This document shows, in pieces, positions 34,455-44,456 of a DNA stretch of 64,000 bases. Position numbers and translations under genes: made by a program. The notes under the pieces were generated by a model. It saw only the letters and a list, made by a program, of their open reading frames with translations. It was not told the DNA's origin and did not search any database. The DNA comes from Rufibacter hautae (lineage in GTDB: Bacteria; Bacteroidota; Bacteroidia; Cytophagales; Hymenobacteraceae): positions 924,589-988,588 of the forward strand of contig NZ_VKKY01000001.1 of the NCBI RefSeq assembly GCF_008271695.1. The letters are read 5' to 3'. How positions within the stretch are numbered: the first letter of the stretch is position 1; every line of letters starts with the position of its first letter.

Positions 34455-37355
34455 ATGAGAGAGAAGTGCAAAATCTGTTTGGTTTTAGGCTGGGTAATGC
34501 TGTTTTGCACGGCGGTTGCCTCGGCCCAGATGAGCGAGCGTGCCAGTTTCCCGTTTGTCCAGAATTACTCAAAACTGCTGTACCAGGCCGGGAACCAGAA
34601 CTGGTCTATTGCCGAGGGAAAAAACCGGGTCATGTACTTCGGCAACTCAGACGGCCTCATGGCCTATGATGGGCAGTACTGGCAACTCTACCGCATGCCC
34701 GAGAAGATCATTGTGCGGGCCGTAGCCGCCGACCAGGAAAAAGACCGCATCTACGCCGGTGGTTTCGGGGAGTTCGGGTACTGGAGCCACAATGACCAGG
34801 GCAAGTTCACCTATCATTCCCTCACCAAGCTGGTTCCCCGCGGAAGCGCGCTCAAAGATGAGATCTGGAAAATCTACGTAGAGAAAGACCGGGTGCTTTT
34901 CCAGTCCTTCTCCGCGATCTACATCTATGAGAAAGGCAAGATGGAGGTAGTGAAAGGCCCTAGCACCCTGCTCTTCCTGCTCAAGGCCCATGACCGGTAT
35001 TTTGTGCAGGTAATTACCAAAGGCTTGTATGAGCTGAAGGGTAACAGGCTGGAGTTCATCAAGGGCAGCGAAAACTTGGGAGAAGCCGGGGTATTATCGG
35101 TGTTGCCTTTCCAGAAGGATTCTTTTCTGGTGGGCAGCGCTAAAAGCGGCCTTTTCCTGTACAACGGTTCTTCCATTTCGCCCTGGGGCTCTCAAGCGGC
35201 CAATACTTTCCTTAAAACAAACCAACTGAACAACGGGGCGGTACTGCAGCATGGGCAATTCGCCTATGGCACCATCCTCAACGGCATCATCATTCTGGAC
35301 CGGCAGGGCAACATCACCCACCGCATAAACAAAGCCAGCGGCCTGCAGAACAACACCGTCCTCAGCCTCTTCACCGATAAAGAGCAGAACCTCTGGACCG
35401 GCCTGGACAACGGCGTGGACCGCATTGAAGTCAACTCCCCGCTGTACTTCTACTTTGACAAAACCGGCACCTTTGGCACGGTGTACTCCAGCATTGTGCA
35501 TGACGGCAAGATCTACCTGGGCACCAATCAAGGCATCTTTTACAGCAACTGGGCCGCCAACAACGCGCAGTCATTCCAATCCCTGGACTTCAAGATTATT
35601 GAAGGCTCCCAGGGCCAGGTTTGGGAACTCATTCTGGTAGACGGGCAACTCCTCTGCGGCCACAACGAAGGCACCTTCAGGGTACAGGGTAACACCATCC
35701 AGAAGTTGTCTGATTTTAAAGGCGGCTGGACCATTAAGCGGCTGGCCTCTCACCCTCATCTGCTGGTGCAGGGCACCTACACGGGGCTGGTCATCTACAA
35801 AAAGGACCCGACGGGCAACTGGGTTTTCTCGCACCAGGTAACGGGCTTCGGGGAGCCGTCCAGGTACGTGGAGCAGGACAACTCGGGGCACTTCTGGGTG
35901 AGCCACGCCTACAAAGGCCTGTACCGTCTGGCCCTGAGCAGTGATTTGAGAACCGTGAAGAGCTCCAAATACTATGAGAAAGGGAATGGTCTGCCCAAGA
36001 ACAACCAGATCAACGTGTTCAGGCTGGGCAGCCGCGTGGTGTTTTCCTCTAACGTGGGCTTCCAGGTCTATGACGAGATCAGCGACCGGTTCTCTGGCTA
36101 CTCCGAACTGAACAAAATGCTGGGCCCCTTTGCCGGTTCTAACCGCATCATCAAAGCCGCCGGAAACAAGTATTGGTTCATTAACCACGGCAAGGTGGCG
36201 TTGGTGAACCTGGCCAGCCCCGGGGCGCTGGAAATCAGTTCCAGTCCGTTCAGTATGCTTAGTGGGCGCATGGTGCAGCAGAATGAGAACATCAGCCGGA
36301 TAAGCAATTCCATTTACCTCATCAGCATTGACGATGGCTTTGTGGTGTACAACACCGAGGTATCGCCGCAGCGGAACAAAACGCTGCCGCCGGTTTTGGT
36401 CAGAAGAGCCCAGTACGCCGCCGACGGGTCCGTTCTTCTTACAGAGCGGGGCAGCCAGGACCTGAGCATCCCTTTCAGCCGGAACAACATCAGCGTGGCC
36501 TTTTCCCTGCCCTATTACAGCCAGGCCCGGCCGCAGTTCAAATATTTCCTGGAAGGATTCTCTGAGAGATGGTCAGACTGGGGCAGCGCCACGCAGAAGG
36601 AATTCATCAACCTGGAGCAAGGCGATTACCGGCTGCTGGTAAAAGCCCGCATTGACAACGAAGCCGAGTCACCGGTCACGGAGTTTGCCTTCACGGTGGC
36701 GCCGCCCTGGTACGCCACTTATTGGGCGGGCATCGTCTATCTAATCTTAGGTGGTATTTTGCTTTTGCTGTGCCGGCACCTGTACCTGCTGAAGCTGCAG
36801 AAAGACAAAGAACGCATCAGGCTGAAGCTGGAGAAAGAGAAAGAAGAGTTCCTGCGGCAAGAGGCTATCAATAATGAACAGAAGCTGATCAAACTCAGGA
36901 ACGAGCAACTGCAGTCAGAGCTGGCGGCCAAAAGCCGGGAACTGGCTAATTCTGCGCTGAACATCGTCTCTAAGAATGAGCTGCTGCTCAACATCAAAGA
37001 GGAGATTCTGCAACTGAAGGACCAGGGCGGCAAAAAGCTGGGCGATGACCAACTGAAGAAGATACAGAAGGTGATCAAGGATGGCATGACCGAGGACTAT
37101 GACTGGAACCTGTTTGAGTCCAGCTTCAACGAGGCGCACGAGAACTACTTCAAGAAACTCAAATGCCGCCACCTGGACCTCACCCCCAATGACCTGAAAC
37201 TGTGTGCTTACCTGCGCATGAACATGAACAGCAAAGAGATCGCCTCCCTGCTGAACATCACCCTGAGAGGCGTGGAGATCAGGCGCTACCGCCTCCGCCG
37301 CAAACTGAACCTGGACCATGAGAGGAACCTGGTGGAGTTTCTCATGGATGTATAG
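34455..37355 (+). CDS. membrane one-component regulator: ligand-binding propeller, Y_Y_Y domain, HTH
   Basis: A 966-residue transcription factor tied to the membrane. The signal peptide (1-24, FCTAVASAQ) is followed by a large periplasmic propeller region (about 25-650) with reg-propeller-like repeats, such as GLQNNTVLSLFTDKEQNLWTGLDNGV split over 310-340. A Y_Y_Y domain (about 675-750, YFLEGFSERWSDWGSA) and one membrane helix (about 755-778) follow. Then come a cytoplasmic coiled coil (about 785-860, KEKEEFLRQEAINNEQKL) and a LuxR-like helix-turn-helix at the C-terminus (MNSKEIASLLNITLRGVEIR). No histidine kinase or receiver domain is present, so signalling is direct. It stands just upstream of the SusC/SusD/GH144 locus and is the obvious candidate activator for it, sensing an oligosaccharide in the periplasm. 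Confidence 0.9.
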   Translation: MREKCKICLVLGWVMLFCTAVASAQMSERASFPFVQNYSKLLYQAGNQNWSIAEGKNRVMYFGNSDGLMAYDGQYWQLYRMPEKIIVRAVAADQEKDRIYAGGFGEFGYWSHNDQGKFTYHSLTKLVPRGSALKDEIWKIYVEKDRVLFQSFSAIYIYEKGKMEVVKGPSTLLFLLKAHDRYFVQVITKGLYELKGNRLEFIKGSENLGEAGVLSVLPFQKDSFLVGSAKSGLFLYNGSSISPWGSQAANTFLKTNQLNNGAVLQHGQFAYGTILNGIIILDRQGNITHRINKASGLQNNTVLSLFTDKEQNLWTGLDNGVDRIEVNSPLYFYFDKTGTFGTVYSSIVHDGKIYLGTNQGIFYSNWAANNAQSFQSLDFKIIEGSQGQVWELILVDGQLLCGHNEGTFRVQGNTIQKLSDFKGGWTIKRLASHPHLLVQGTYTGLVIYKKDPTGNWVFSHQVTGFGEPSRYVEQDNSGHFWVSHAYKGLYRLALSSDLRTVKSSKYYEKGNGLPKNNQINVFRLGSRVVFSSNVGFQVYDEISDRFSGYSELNKMLGPFAGSNRIIKAAGNKYWFINHGKVALVNLASPGALEISSSPFSMLSGRMVQQNENISRISNSIYLISIDDGFVVYNTEVSPQRNKTLPPVLVRRAQYAADGSVLLTERGSQDLSIPFSRNNISVAFSLPYYSQARPQFKYFLEGFSERWSDWGSATQKEFINLEQGDYRLLVKARIDNEAESPVTEFAFTVAPPWYATYWAGIVYLILGGILLLLCRHLYLLKLQKDKERIRLKLEKEKEEFLRQEAINNEQKLIKLRNEQLQSELAAKSRELANSALNIVSKNELLLNIKEEILQLKDQGGKKLGDDQLKKIQKVIKDGMTEDYDWNLFESSFNEAHENYFKKLKCRHLDLTPNDLKLCAYLRMNMNSKEIASLLNITLRGVEIRRYRLRRKLNLDHERNLVEFLMDV

Positions 37356-37459
37356 GTCCTTTCCACCATCTGAGCACAGCGCAGCAATACGGAAATTACT
37401 CGCCACGTAGATGCGCCTCTGGCTCTGACCGAAATCAATTGTTACTTCAAACACCTTTC

Positions 37460-37517
37460 ATGAACGTGGTGTTTAGGGCCTGTTTTCTAAAAATCAGCCT
37501 CTATACACCACGTTCAT
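37460..37517 (+). repeat. dispersed hairpin element with extended outer stem
   Basis: ATGAACGTGGTGT (37460-37472) pairs perfectly with 37505-37517 and encloses the family core (GGCCTGTTTTCTAAAAATCA). The outer stem is unrelated in sequence to that of the copy at 24137. It follows the regulator gene by 105 bases. Confidence 0.85.
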
Positions 37518-37653
37518 AGTTTTCCATTGACCTGCAGAGGTGCAGAGAAAGGCTTCGGTTTTGCCAAGCATTTCGTGAAATGCCACCTGTCCCCTCTTCC
37601 TACTTGACCCTTTCCAAATCTCAGGTCAAAACCAAAAGGATCAGAACCCGCCA

Positions 37654-37691
37654 GCTTTTTTGGATTAATTTTTCAATAACAGCCCTGAAAC
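37654..37691 (+). repeat. dispersed hairpin element, moderately conserved
   Basis: GCTTTTTTGG on the left and AACAGCCCTGAAAC on the right with a TTTTTCAAT top. The left arm is degraded. Confidence 0.55.
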
Positions 37692-38191
37692 AGAATCCTC
37701 CCCTTCTGCCTCTCTACAAAAACATTCCTTTTCCGGGGGTTGCTCATCTCGGCTCCTTCCAACGGCTTGCCTCTACAACCTTGTTTTTCACCTCTCATCT
37801 CTCCTTAAAGCCGCTTGTTTCTATCCTTAGGAACCCGGAGCTTATCTATTATCGCGGAGCGCTTCAAGCACGAAATTCTCACAATCATGGGGAGGCTAAC
37901 GCCTTTCTAAAGGTTTTACAGCCTCAACTCCGGGCCCAATTGAACTGGGAAAGGCGCATTTTACTACATCATTACCTCTCATGGGCAGTACACACCCACC
38001 AAAAGCTTATGATTTTTATAACTGAATAGGTATAAAAATGCCTATTCCTTAGCATTAAACTGCATTTAAACGGGCATATTGAAAATTTCGTAAATGATGT
38101 AGTATTGTTGAGGCGGATTTTTAGCCTTTGGTGAATAATGTCAGGACTTTTAGGTCAGTTCAGCAGTGTGTACTCTTATACCAAACTACCT

Positions 38192-41167
38192 ATGAAACAA
38201 CCCCTACTCCTATTCCTCTTTTACCTGTTAACCTTCCATCTTGCCCACGCACAAGGCAACATCACTGTAACCGGCCGGATTACCGATGCCGGGAACAGTG
38301 ATCCCCTGATTGGCGCAAGTATACAGGTAAGGGGCACCACTCTGGGTGCCCAGACCGACGCCGATGGTAATTTCACCATCACCAACGTACCCTCAGATGC
38401 CACCCTGGTGGTGAGCTATATTGGCTATGTAGACCAGACCGTGGCCGTGGGCGGCAGAACCTCCATCAACATCCAACTACAGTCCTCGGCCAATGAGTTG
38501 GAGCAGGTAGTGGTAGTAGGGTATGGGGTGCAGCAGAAACGAGACGTGACAGGCTCCATCTCCTCCGTGAAAGCCCAGGAATTTGAACGGCAGTCGTCCC
38601 AGAACCCGGTAAGTTCTATCCAGGGAAGGGTGGCTGGTGTGCAGGTGACCAACTCCGGCGCGCCGGGCGCTTCCCCCCAGGTAAGGATCAGGGGTGTGGG
38701 CTCGGCCCAGGGTGGAGTCGAGCCGCTGTATGTGGTGGACGGAACCTTCGTGTCTGATCTTAGCTTCCTCAACCCCGCGGATATCGAGTCTATGGAAATC
38801 CTGAAAGACGCCTCCAGCGCCTCTATTTATGGTATCAGGGCGGCCAACGGTGTAGTGATCGTTACCACGAAACGTGGCAAGGAAGGCGTAACCAGAATCA
38901 ATTACAACGGGTTTGTGGGCGTGCAACGCGTAACTAATAAACTGGAAATGACAGATGCCCAGGAATACGCCCAGCTTTACAATGAGAAAAATGCTCCTGC
39001 TACCATAGGTACCAATTTTCCCACTACTGATTGGTATGATGAAATCCTGCAGACGGCGAATATCCAAAACCACCAGGTCTCAGCCTCCGGCGGAACAGAA
39101 AAGGCTACGTACAGCGTAAGCGCCGGTTACCTGAACCAGGAAGGCGTGGTAAAAGGACATGAATATGAAAGGCTTACCGCCCGCCTGCAATCTGATGTTA
39201 AGCTTTCTTCCCGATTAAAAGTAGGCTACAGCGGTATCTTCTACGGGTATAAGTCCAAAGACATTCCCGGGGGTATCTTTTACCAGGCCTATGTGGCTCC
39301 GCCGGTATTACCCGTCAGAAAAGCGAATGGCAACTACGGAGACCCAGTTGATTACCCCATCGGGAATTTTAGTAACCCGCAGGCCTCCCTGGACTGGTAT
39401 AACCAAAGATCCAACGGCCAGCGCGTAACGGGTAATGCCTTCGGTGAGTGGAACTTCCTTAACATATTCACTTTCAGAACCAGTTTAGGGCTTGACTACA
39501 ACATCAATGAGTACCGGAATTTCACGTCAGAAGATTCGTTAACCACTATCCAAAAGGCACAGGTTAGTTCGCTTACCAGAAGCAGAAGCAAAGCGAACAG
39601 CTGGCTCTGGGAGAATACACTTACTTTCCAAAAGACGTTCGGAGACCATGAACTTACTGCCTTGGCCGGAACATCCTCGCAGGAAGCTTTCAACGAGACC
39701 TTGGGCGGTTCCGTGAATGGGGTGACCTATGAAACCGAAGCCAACCTGTACCTGAGCAACGGGGATCCTACTACCCTCAGAGCTTTCAATAGCGCCGGAA
39801 GAGAGAAGTTCTTGTCTTACTTTGGGCGGGTCAACTACTCCTTCATGGGCAAATACCTGCTCACGGCTACCTTGCGGTACGATGGTTCCTCTAAATTCCC
39901 AGAAAGCGACCGCTATGACTATTTCCCTTCTGTTGGATTGGGCTGGGTAGTCACCGAAGAAGCCTTCCTGAAAAATCAGGAAGTCCTGAGTTTCCTGAAA
40001 CTAAGGGCCAGTTGGGGAAAACTGGGCAACAACAACGTACCCTCCAACATTACCACGGTTACGGTGAACAATGCCCCCCAATACACCACTTTCTTCAACG
40101 GCATTGCCTACCCAGGAAGGAACGTGACCACTTTTGCGCCGCCTACCCTGCTGTGGGAAGTTGTAAAAGAGACCGATTTAGGGGCTGAGTTCGGGTTCCT
40201 GAACAACCGGCTTAACATTGAGGTAGACTGGTACGACAAGAAAACGGAGAAAGCCGTGTTCACGGTGCCCCTCATTGGTACCTCCGGGTCATCCAGCAGT
40301 TCCATCATCGGGAACTATGCTTCGTTCCAAAACAGGGGCATTGAACTGGCGGTACGCTGGAACGCCACCGTGGGAACTGATTTCTCCTACAACGTGGGGG
40401 CCAACTTCTCAAAGAATGAAAACGAGGTTACGGGCCTTGCTACCGGTGCCACTTCCTTAGCTGCCGGGAGTTTAGGCCTTGGCGGATATCTTGCCACCAT
40501 TTCCAGGGTGGGTCTCCCCATTGGTTCTTTCTACGGGTACATCATGGACGGCATCTTCCAGACCACAGATGAGATAGCCGCCTCTGCCCAGACGGGCGCC
40601 AAACCAGGTGATTTCAGGTACCGCGACTTGAACAATGACAAAGTGATTGATTCCAGAGACCAAGCAGTTTTAGGCAATCCAAATCCTGGCATTACTTACG
40701 GCATCACCACCGGCTTTGCGTATAAGAACATTGACCTACAACTAGATATCCAGGGCGTAGCCGATAGAGACATCTATAACGGTAACCGCAACACCCGTTT
40801 CGGAAACGAGAACTACGACCAGGATTTCTACGACAACCGTTGGACGGGGCCCGGATCTTCCAACACCTACCCATCAGCCAACCTGACGGGTAACAACCTG
40901 GATCCAAACAGCTTCTATGTGGAGAGCGGAGACTATGTGCGCATCAGGAACCTGCAACTAGGGTATACCTTCCCTGCCCCTATGGTCACTAGATGGAAAA
41001 TGCAAGGACTGAGAATCTTCCTGAATGCCCAGAACCCGATTACCCTCTTTGACTATAATGGCTTCTCCCCAGAAGTAGGTGGCCCCACCCCTATTGACTT
41101 TGGTATTGACAAAAATGTCTACCCGCTTTCTGCCACCTATAACCTGGGTGTAAATGTCACTTTCTAA
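38192..41167 (+). CDS. SusC/RagA-type TonB-dependent receptor
   Basis: An outer-membrane channel for the second glycan locus. The start is placed at the ATG at 38192 (MKQPLLLFLFYLLTFHLAHAQ, signal peptide); the ATG at 38138 in the same frame would put 18 residues before it. The protein is 991 residues. It has a carboxypeptidase-regulatory-like domain (about 24-100, GAQTDADGNFTI, SYIGYVDQTV), TonB box EQVVVVGYGVQQKRDVTGS, plug (about 115-220; VRIRGVGS, LYVVDGTF, MEILKDASSASIYGIRAANG) and a barrel ending GVNVTF. It is followed directly by SusD. The locus enzymes suggest sophoro-oligosaccharides (beta-1,2-glucan) as cargo, by inference. Confidence 0.97.
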   Translation: MKQPLLLFLFYLLTFHLAHAQGNITVTGRITDAGNSDPLIGASIQVRGTTLGAQTDADGNFTITNVPSDATLVVSYIGYVDQTVAVGGRTSINIQLQSSANELEQVVVVGYGVQQKRDVTGSISSVKAQEFERQSSQNPVSSIQGRVAGVQVTNSGAPGASPQVRIRGVGSAQGGVEPLYVVDGTFVSDLSFLNPADIESMEILKDASSASIYGIRAANGVVIVTTKRGKEGVTRINYNGFVGVQRVTNKLEMTDAQEYAQLYNEKNAPATIGTNFPTTDWYDEILQTANIQNHQVSASGGTEKATYSVSAGYLNQEGVVKGHEYERLTARLQSDVKLSSRLKVGYSGIFYGYKSKDIPGGIFYQAYVAPPVLPVRKANGNYGDPVDYPIGNFSNPQASLDWYNQRSNGQRVTGNAFGEWNFLNIFTFRTSLGLDYNINEYRNFTSEDSLTTIQKAQVSSLTRSRSKANSWLWENTLTFQKTFGDHELTALAGTSSQEAFNETLGGSVNGVTYETEANLYLSNGDPTTLRAFNSAGREKFLSYFGRVNYSFMGKYLLTATLRYDGSSKFPESDRYDYFPSVGLGWVVTEEAFLKNQEVLSFLKLRASWGKLGNNNVPSNITTVTVNNAPQYTTFFNGIAYPGRNVTTFAPPTLLWEVVKETDLGAEFGFLNNRLNIEVDWYDKKTEKAVFTVPLIGTSGSSSSSIIGNYASFQNRGIELAVRWNATVGTDFSYNVGANFSKNENEVTGLATGATSLAAGSLGLGGYLATISRVGLPIGSFYGYIMDGIFQTTDEIAASAQTGAKPGDFRYRDLNNDKVIDSRDQAVLGNPNPGITYGITTGFAYKNIDLQLDIQGVADRDIYNGNRNTRFGNENYDQDFYDNRWTGPGSSNTYPSANLTGNNLDPNSFYVESGDYVRIRNLQLGYTFPAPMVTRWKMQGLRIFLNAQNPITLFDYNGFSPEVGGPTPIDFGIDKNVYPLSATYNLGVNVTF

Positions 41168-41171
41168 TCAG

Positions 41172-42647
41172 ATGAACACCATGGAAAACAAATCACCTAA
41201 AATAAAACGCTTGACCTGGCTTCTGGCCGGAACCTTAACCCTGGGAGTGTCCTTTTCCTGCGATGATTCTTTTCTGGAGGTTCCGCCAGAAGGACAGGCG
41301 GTGAATACCCAGTTCTTCCAGACACAGGCCCATGCCCTGGAAGCGGTAAACTCCATCTACGGTAACCTAAAGGAATGGAACAACATTGCCTTTGCCTTTC
41401 TGGCGGTAAGCACCGTCACTTCAGATGACGCGGAGAAAGGCAGCGATCCCGGTGATGCCGAGTTCATGAACCTGTATGACCAATTCACCGTGACTTCCAC
41501 CGAAGGTCAATTGAATGGCTACTGGACCGGACAATACCAAGGGATAAACCTTGCCAACCGCGTCCTGGATAACGTGCCCGGCATCACCATGGACGAAAAC
41601 CTGAAAACCCGTCTCCTGGCCGAGGCCAAGTTCCTGCGGGCTTACCATTACTTTAACCTGGTAAGAACGTTTGGCGGTGTGCCCATTATGAGCCGGGTGC
41701 CCGTAGATCCAGAAGAATTGAACCCAGCCCGCAACACCAGGGAAGAAGTGTATGCCTTCATAGAGAAAGACCTGACCGATGCCGCGGCAGTTTTACCTAC
41801 TGCATACGGTTCTGCAGACATTGGCCGGGCCACCAAAGGAGCCGCGCTGGGTATGCTAGCGAAGGTGAATTTGTACCAGGCCCAATGGGCCGATGTGCTC
41901 TCCCTCACCGAACAGGTGATGGGCCTGGGCTACAGCCTTACACCTGATTACAACCAGATTTTCAGATTACAAGGCGAAAACAACAGCGAATCCATCTTTG
42001 AGATCCAGGCTCAGACCCTGCCCGGAAACTGCGATGCCTCCAATAGCCAATGGGCGGAGGTGCAGGGTGTCCGTGGCCAGTTCGGATGGGGCTTCTTTGT
42101 ACCTTCCGAAAGCCTGGAAGCTGCGTTTGAGCCTGGCGACGAGCGCAAAGAAGCCACTATTCTGTACCGGGGCGAAACCACGCCAGAAGGGGATGTCATC
42201 ATTTCCACGGCTCCTAGTGCCCGCTATAACCAGAAAGCGTATGTACCTTCCAGTGTAACCCAGGTGTGCGGCTACGGAAAAGACCAAAATATTCGCATCC
42301 TGCGCTACGCCGAGATATTACTCATGCATGCCGAAGCCGCGAATGAGTTAGGGCAAACCAGTAAGGCAGAATCTTCTTTGAACATGGTTAGGGAGAGAGC
42401 CAGCCTGGCGCCGCTTTCCTTTACCACCAAAGAAGACTTCCGGATGAAAATCTGGCAGGAGCGCCGGGTAGAACTGGCGCTAGAGAACGGTGAGCGCTTC
42501 TATGACCTGGTGCGTCAGGGAAGAGCCGCTGATGTGTTGCGGGCACACGGCAAAAACTTCACCGCCGGCAAAAACGAAGTCTTGCCAATTCCTCAGAACC
42601 AGATCACCCTTAGCGGTGGTACCCTGGCGCAGAACCCAGGCTACTAA
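41172..42647 (+). CDS. SusD/RagB-family glycan-binding lipoprotein
   Basis: The surface glycan-binding partner of the preceding SusC. The ATG at 41172 (MNTMENKSPK) gives 491 residues and lies 4 bases after the SusC stop; the ATG at 41181 is equally possible, and an upstream ATG inside SusC is less likely. Lipobox VSFSC gives lipidated C30. The classical SusD N-terminal signature (FLEVPPEGQ), AKFLRAYHYFNLVRTFGGVP and the C-terminal RYAEILLMHAEAANEL and WQERRVELALENGERFYDLVR are all present, unlike the SusD-like_2 type at 8758. A G/C-rich terminator follows. Confidence 0.95.
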   Translation: MNTMENKSPKIKRLTWLLAGTLTLGVSFSCDDSFLEVPPEGQAVNTQFFQTQAHALEAVNSIYGNLKEWNNIAFAFLAVSTVTSDDAEKGSDPGDAEFMNLYDQFTVTSTEGQLNGYWTGQYQGINLANRVLDNVPGITMDENLKTRLLAEAKFLRAYHYFNLVRTFGGVPIMSRVPVDPEELNPARNTREEVYAFIEKDLTDAAAVLPTAYGSADIGRATKGAALGMLAKVNLYQAQWADVLSLTEQVMGLGYSLTPDYNQIFRLQGENNSESIFEIQAQTLPGNCDASNSQWAEVQGVRGQFGWGFFVPSESLEAAFEPGDERKEATILYRGETTPEGDVIISTAPSARYNQKAYVPSSVTQVCGYGKDQNIRILRYAEILLMHAEAANELGQTSKAESSLNMVRERASLAPLSFTTKEDFRMKIWQERRVELALENGERFYDLVRQGRAADVLRAHGKNFTAGKNEVLPIPQNQITLSGGTLAQNPGY

Positions 42648-42667
42648 TTTGAATTAGGATCAGGTAA

Positions 42668-42701
42668 AAGGCCGGGGATTTGAGGCCCCGGCCCTTCCTT
42701 T
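42668..42701 (+). terminator. intrinsic terminator after SusD
   Basis: GGCCGGGG (42670-42677) pairs perfectly with CCCCGGCC (42686-42693), with an 8-base loop and a pyrimidine tail. As in the first locus, it sits between SusD and the enzyme genes. Confidence 0.8.
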
Positions 42702-42731
42702 AAACTGTATCCTCTTGTGTGAACGCCTCCT

Positions 42732-42769
42732 GCGTTTCGGGCCCATTTTCAGGAAAACACCCTGAAAGC
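42732..42769 (+). repeat. dispersed hairpin element
   Basis: Left GCGTTTCGGGCCCATTTTC, right GAAAACACCCTGAAAGC. It lies 85 bases after SusD and 63 before the first GH144 gene. Confidence 0.75.
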
Positions 42770-42831
42770 AGCCTCGCTATACCCTACTACCACAGGCTAA
42801 TTCAACAGGACTTATACGCACTCTCCCCCAG

Positions 42832-44454
42832 ATGACCAAACCCACGTTTTACATCTTTTGTCTTCTGCTCACCTGGGCTACCTTCGGCTGCGATATAGGC
42901 AAAACCGAACCTGACGGCTCCACGGTGCTCCCGCCGGAGGACCCTACGAATGTGGCCCATGATCGGGAGTTGCTGGACCGCGTGCAGCGGGAAACGTTCA
43001 ATTACTTCTGGGAGTACGCGCACCCAACCTCGGGCATGGCCCGGGAAAGAACTAACTCCAATGAAACGGTTACCAGCGGCGGCACCGGGTTCGGCGTACA
43101 AGCCATCATCGTGGGCGTGCACCGCAAGTTCATCACCCGGCAAGAGGCTACCGAACGCTTACTGAAGCTTTGTACCTTCCTGGCTTCGGCGGACCGATTC
43201 CACGGGGTTTGGCCGCATTGGCTCAACGGCAGCAACGGCAAGGTGATTCCGTTCAGCGCCAAAGACAACGGCGGCGATGTGATAGAAACCGCTTTCCTGA
43301 TAAACGGACTGCTTACCGCCCGGGCTTACTTCAACGGCGCCGATGCCCAGGAAACCGAGCTGCGCACCAAGATCACCCAGCTTTGGGAAACCGTGGAATG
43401 GGACTGGTACGCCTCGCGTGGCGACAACAAACTGTACTGGCACTGGAGCCCCGATTTTGGTTGGGAAATGAACATGCCCATCCAGGGCTGGAACGAGGGA
43501 CTGATTGCGTATGTGCTGGCGCTGGCCTCCCCTACCCATGCCATTTCTCCGGCGGTGTACCAGACTTCCTGGATTGGCAGTGGCTTCAGAAGTACCCAGA
43601 CGCTGGAAGGCTATAAATTGGAGATTGGGCCACCCTACGGCGGACCGCTGTTTTTCGCCCATTATTCATTTTTGAGCTTGGATCCGCGTCAGATGCAGGA
43701 CCAGTACGTGAATTATTGGCAGCATAACGTAAAGCACACGCTCATCAACCGCTCTTACAGCATCCATCTGGCCCCCAGGGAACACGGCTATTCTGAAAGC
43801 TTGTGGGGTTTGACGGCCTCTGATGATCCATTCGGCTACTCGGCCCACAGCCCTACCAATGACAACGGCACCGTTACGCCTACCGCGGCGCTCGGTTCTT
43901 TCCCCTACACGCCCTATTACTCCATGCAGGTGCTCCGGAACCTGTACGGCGGACTCAGCTCTATCATGATTGGCCCCTACGGACCTTACGATGCCTACAA
44001 TAGGCAGCGGAACTGGGTGGGCAGAGATTACCTGGCCATTGACCAAGGACCCATCGTGGCCATGATGGAGAACTACCGCAGCGGGCTTTTATGGGGTCTT
44101 TTCACCAATCTACCCGAAATCCAGGCTGGCTTGACCAAGGCCGGCATCACGAAACCAGTCTATGATACAGGCTTCTACCTGGCCATCCCGGAAGTAAGAA
44201 GCGGTCAGTTTGATCTGCTGAAACACCCCGATGCCGATGCTTACGGGATAGACGTGGCGGTGAAAGAGGCAGGCCCCATGACCTTGACCGTGGAGAAGCC
44301 GGACGGCACCGTCATGGAGACGCTCTGGAACAATGAAACCAAAGCAAGCGGGCAGTACCAGGTCAATTTCGGAAAAACGCTTTCGCCGGGGGCTTACAAA
44401 CTCAGACTTAAAGCCAGCATCCTTAACAAAGAACTGTCGGTTTTCCTGCATTAA
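42832..44454 (+). CDS. GH144-type enzyme (beta-1,2-glucanase family), lipoprotein with Ig-like tail
   Basis: A 540-residue lipoprotein (lipobox ATFGC, C20) whose residues 45-440 form the alpha/alpha-barrel of the glucoamylase-like family that includes GH144 beta-1,2-glucanases. Markers are RETFNYFWEYAHPTSGMARER, SGGTGFGVQAIIVG, RFHGVWPHW, KDNGGDVIETAFLINGLL, WHWSPDFGWEMNMPIQGWNEG and AIDQGPIVAMMENYRSGLLW (shown here in parts). The founding GH144 members act on beta-1,2-glucan. Residues 445-540 form an extra Ig/FlgD-like beta domain (TVEKPDGTVMETLWNNE, LSPGAYKLRLKAS) absent from the paralogue 48 bases downstream. Anchoring suggests surface cleavage of the polymer before import. Confidence 0.85.
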   Translation: MTKPTFYIFCLLLTWATFGCDIGKTEPDGSTVLPPEDPTNVAHDRELLDRVQRETFNYFWEYAHPTSGMARERTNSNETVTSGGTGFGVQAIIVGVHRKFITRQEATERLLKLCTFLASADRFHGVWPHWLNGSNGKVIPFSAKDNGGDVIETAFLINGLLTARAYFNGADAQETELRTKITQLWETVEWDWYASRGDNKLYWHWSPDFGWEMNMPIQGWNEGLIAYVLALASPTHAISPAVYQTSWIGSGFRSTQTLEGYKLEIGPPYGGPLFFAHYSFLSLDPRQMQDQYVNYWQHNVKHTLINRSYSIHLAPREHGYSESLWGLTASDDPFGYSAHSPTNDNGTVTPTAALGSFPYTPYYSMQVLRNLYGGLSSIMIGPYGPYDAYNRQRNWVGRDYLAIDQGPIVAMMENYRSGLLWGLFTNLPEIQAGLTKAGITKPVYDTGFYLAIPEVRSGQFDLLKHPDADAYGIDVAVKEAGPMTLTVEKPDGTVMETLWNNETKASGQYQVNFGKTLSPGAYKLRLKASILNKELSVFLH

Positions 44455-44456
44455 CT

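Larger units (their letters stand above)
37356..38191. other. long intergenic region before the second SusC
   Basis: Carries two hairpin copies (37460-37517, 37654-37691) and an AT-rich promoter-like stretch at about 38040-38110. The open frame at 37580-38029 is Pro/Leu-rich, has no domain and includes one hairpin copy, so it is not called as a gene. Confidence 0.5.

Noticed and set aside
37580..38029. 149-residue open frame between the regulator and SusC
   Set aside because: Composition is not protein-like, no family is recognised, and a dispersed hairpin copy lies inside it.
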